Shown: positions 62,476 to 64,000 of the stretch, piece after piece
Layout of the letters: every line of letters starts with the position of its first letter
Numbering within the stretch: the first letter of the stretch is position 1
Source of the DNA: Atriophallophorus winterbourni
Lineage: Eukaryota; Platyhelminthes; Trematoda; Plagiorchiida; Microphallidae
Length of the DNA: 64,000 bases
Assembly (NCBI GenBank): GCA_013407085.1
Contig: JACCGJ010013258.1
Location: 62,001-126,000, forward strand
Direction: 5' to 3'
Translations under genes and position numbers: made by a program
The notes under the pieces: generated by a model
Database searches by the model: none
Told to the model about the DNA's origin: nothing
Seen by the model: only the letters and a program-made list of their open reading frames with translations

Positions 62476-62519
62476 CCCATCAGATCTAATCGGTGTTAGC
62501 TTACACCGTATCTGATGGG
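62476..62519 (+). ncRNA. Predicted stable hairpin in the subfamily B monomer
   Basis: CCCATCAGAT (62476-62485) pairs with ATCTGATGGG (62510-62519). Inside it, CGGTGT (62491-62496) pairs with ACACCG (62503-62508), leaving a six-base loop. In the circularised monomer this would be a second structured domain besides the ribozyme. Subfamily A has related but diverged sequence at 41147-41190. Confidence 0.6.
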
Positions 62520-62670
62520 AAGACCTGACGCGGAGATCTGTTCGGTTGGGCGACCACAACAGATGTTGCTGGCTCCTTCTGAACTGGTCGGGCAAACAAA
62601 GCTACTCAAATGTGCCAGTCTGGAGAACAGTTCATAAACGCTTAATTGCGATCGGTCAAACGGTGGACGG

Positions 62671-62681
62671 TAGCCAGTCGT
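62671..62681 (+). promoter_or_regulatory. A-box-like element of subfamily B unit 2
   Basis: TAGCCAGTCGT, one base shorter than in unit 1, which explains the 431 rather than 432 base spacing of the ribozymes. Confidence 0.55.
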
Positions 62682-62713
62682 TAAGGCATGGGACTACAAT
62701 GGTGATGGTCGGG

Positions 62714-62724
62714 GGTTCAAACCC
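62714..62724 (+). promoter_or_regulatory. B box of subfamily B unit 2, one change
   Basis: GGTTCAAACCC instead of GGTTCAAATCC. Confidence 0.65.
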
Positions 62725-62743
62725 CACCCGAAGCGAAGGATAT

Positions 62744-62788
62744 ACACTGCTGATGAGCTCAAATAAGAGCGAAACTCGAGTCCAGTGC
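62744..62788 (+). ncRNA. Hammerhead ribozyme, type I, subfamily B copy 2
   Basis: Same core, stem II, stem III and GTC triplet as copy 1. The outermost stem I pair is lost (ACACTG against CAGTGC), but the outer GGA:TCC pairing is kept. Predicted cleavage is after 62782, giving a 431 nt monomer from copy 1 to copy 2. Likely active or weakened; the core is canonical. Confidence 0.9.
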
Positions 62789-62895
62789 TTCCATTATGGA
62801 CCGTCGTGATCAACTTTGTGAATCGTTCGATGGGCTTGGCACGGATGAGTAGTCACAAACATAAAAAAACATATTCTCCAAAAATCGCTTAAATA

Positions 62896-64000
62896 AGCAA
62901 TGTACTCGTCATGGGGTGTGTGCGATGGCTAGTCATATTACTGTTGAACTTTCAATCAAATAATTTAGTTGTTTTCCTAAGTATTTTCATGAACATGCAT
63001 TCCATTTTTCGTTAGCGTTTTCGCCCGCTTGATGATATGTTTAAAATAATACTACTGCCAGGAACTTGGGTGGACCCTAAACGTTCTTTTGGGTTGTTTG
63101 AGCTAGCACAAACTGCGCTCTAAGAATATCAGAGTTAGAACTTACTACCGAACCAAAGCATGACATGTTATCAACCAATGAAAGATTACCGACTTGAGCG
63201 TCCAAAGGATCCTTTTGTTCGTGTTCAGTCGTTTTCTTCGACGATTTTTTCAGTTTCCCTCATGTGCTCGAACGAAGCCAATTGAGTGCTGTAACCGACA
63301 ATTCGGTCCGGGTTAAATCGAGTTAAACGTCAACGATTTCACTCTGGATATAAACACCAATGTGTCTATCCAACGGTTGAGTGACGCGTCAAGTATTCTT
63401 TCATAACTAGTATTTGAATTTATCATTTTATGTACGAGGGACCGTGAAAATTCTTGCCATTGCTGCATTGTCCTCGTTTAATTTATTTCATTGAAACTAA
63501 CTTTATTCATATTCTCCAGCAATTATTATGCCGCTGATCTGGCAAACTTGGAGTATGTTGTAGATGGCAGCAAAGGGATGTGGAGATTTGCATCATGTTT
63601 TTAATACACGTGAAGTTATTACCCTAACTTACACAGAAGAAAAATTGAGATACTCAATTATTCAGCAGATTTGAATCAACACAGATTTCAATAAAAAATG
63701 CAACGCTATTTGTGACAAATACAATTGCTTTAATGTAGCAAACAAATCATTTTCAATGTTCCGCGTGTTTAATACGATAAATCTAGGCTGGGCAGAAAAA
63801 GTGAGTCATCAACAGAAAACAAATTCGAACGAACAACATTGAATACCACATGAATCTAAATCTATACATACCCTTTTCAACTTACCCAATCGCTTTTTGG
63901 AGCAGGGCCTTTGAATCGGCCATGCTCAAAATTATTGTTTTCATGCGTTTTTATTTTTTCAGTCAACAAGGTAACTTTTGTTTTTGAAGCGGTTTAACAT
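62896..64000. other. Unassigned segment
   Basis: No RT or other coding motif continues from the non-LTR element on either strand. A short match (CTACCGAACCAA, GACATGTT, CAACCAATGA) to 44955-45000 lies near 63150. Nothing else is seen. Confidence 0.4.

Larger units (their letters stand above)
62196..62895 (+). mobile_element. Hammerhead-ribozyme retroelement, subfamily B, 1.6 tandem units
   Basis: A full unit starts near 62205 and a second, partial one near 62637. The text AACGCTTAATTGCGATCGG begins both, and the ribozymes are 431 bases apart. The second unit ends near 62895 after TCCAAAAATCGCTTAAATAA. Each has a tRNA-like head with A- and B-like boxes and a type I hammerhead. Subfamily A matches weakly in the spacer as well (ACCTGAC, CGGAG, TCGGTTGGG, GTCGGGCA in order), so both derive from one ancestor. 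No ORF. Sits directly at the broken 3' end of the non-LTR element. Confidence 0.85.

Overview
This window is repeat-rich, AT-rich eukaryotic DNA. No intact host protein-coding gene is supported. Everything recognisable as coding is decayed retrotransposon sequence: one Ty3/Gypsy element, a second Gypsy scrap, CR1-like and RTE-like non-LTR reverse transcriptases, and one non-LTR element with an endonuclease domain. The AT bias, the mixture of Gypsy, CR1-like and RTE-like elements, and tRNA-promoter units carrying a hammerhead ribozyme (the design of the schistosome Sm-alpha repeats) suggest a digenean flatworm, probably schistosome-like. This is an inference; no species marker is visible.

Layout. 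From 1 to about 15.6 kb and again from 18.8 to 36.1 kb the sequence is made of modules of one large non-coding macro-repeat. Module A (about 1 kb) is amplified five times head to tail at 7273-12280. Modules B, C and D follow it. From 18.8 to 35.5 kb they form three consecutive macro-units; the complete one is about 5.1 kb. Insertions interrupt the array: a 5'-truncated CR1-like element (3542-4594) flanked by TAACAG repeats, an RTE-like fragment (18204-18772), and a 4.2 kb Gypsy element (21304-25477, minus strand) with one recognisable LTR. Between 36 and 40 kb lie microsatellites and further RTE and CR1 scraps. From 40.1 to 44.7 kb a segment is duplicated in tandem. Its first copy alone carries an 867 bp insertion of ribozyme units. 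From 44.7 to 50.3 kb little is recognisable apart from an eroded RTE copy. From 50.3 to 56.9 kb there are 2.45 copies of a 2.66 kb tandem unit. From 59.2 to 62.2 kb there is a Gypsy scrap and then a plus-strand non-LTR element that has ORF1-like and endonuclease regions but no reverse transcriptase. Its 3' end abuts a tandem array of 1.6 copies of a second ribozyme-unit subfamily (62196-62895).

The most notable content is the set of five type I hammerhead ribozymes, each about 15 nt downstream of a tRNA-like pol III B box. They belong to two diverged subfamilies with monomers of 418 and 431 nt. Both subfamilies occur as partial tandem dimers and neither monomer contains a sense-strand TTTT pol III terminator. 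Together this predicts multimeric read-through transcripts that self-cleave into unit-length RNAs, as in retrozymes and Sm-alpha. One of the five has lost a core catalytic base, and the two subfamily B copies carry different lesions in stem I.

All assignments are by eye from motifs and repeat alignment. Repeat boundaries are good to about 10-50 bases unless an exact junction is given.
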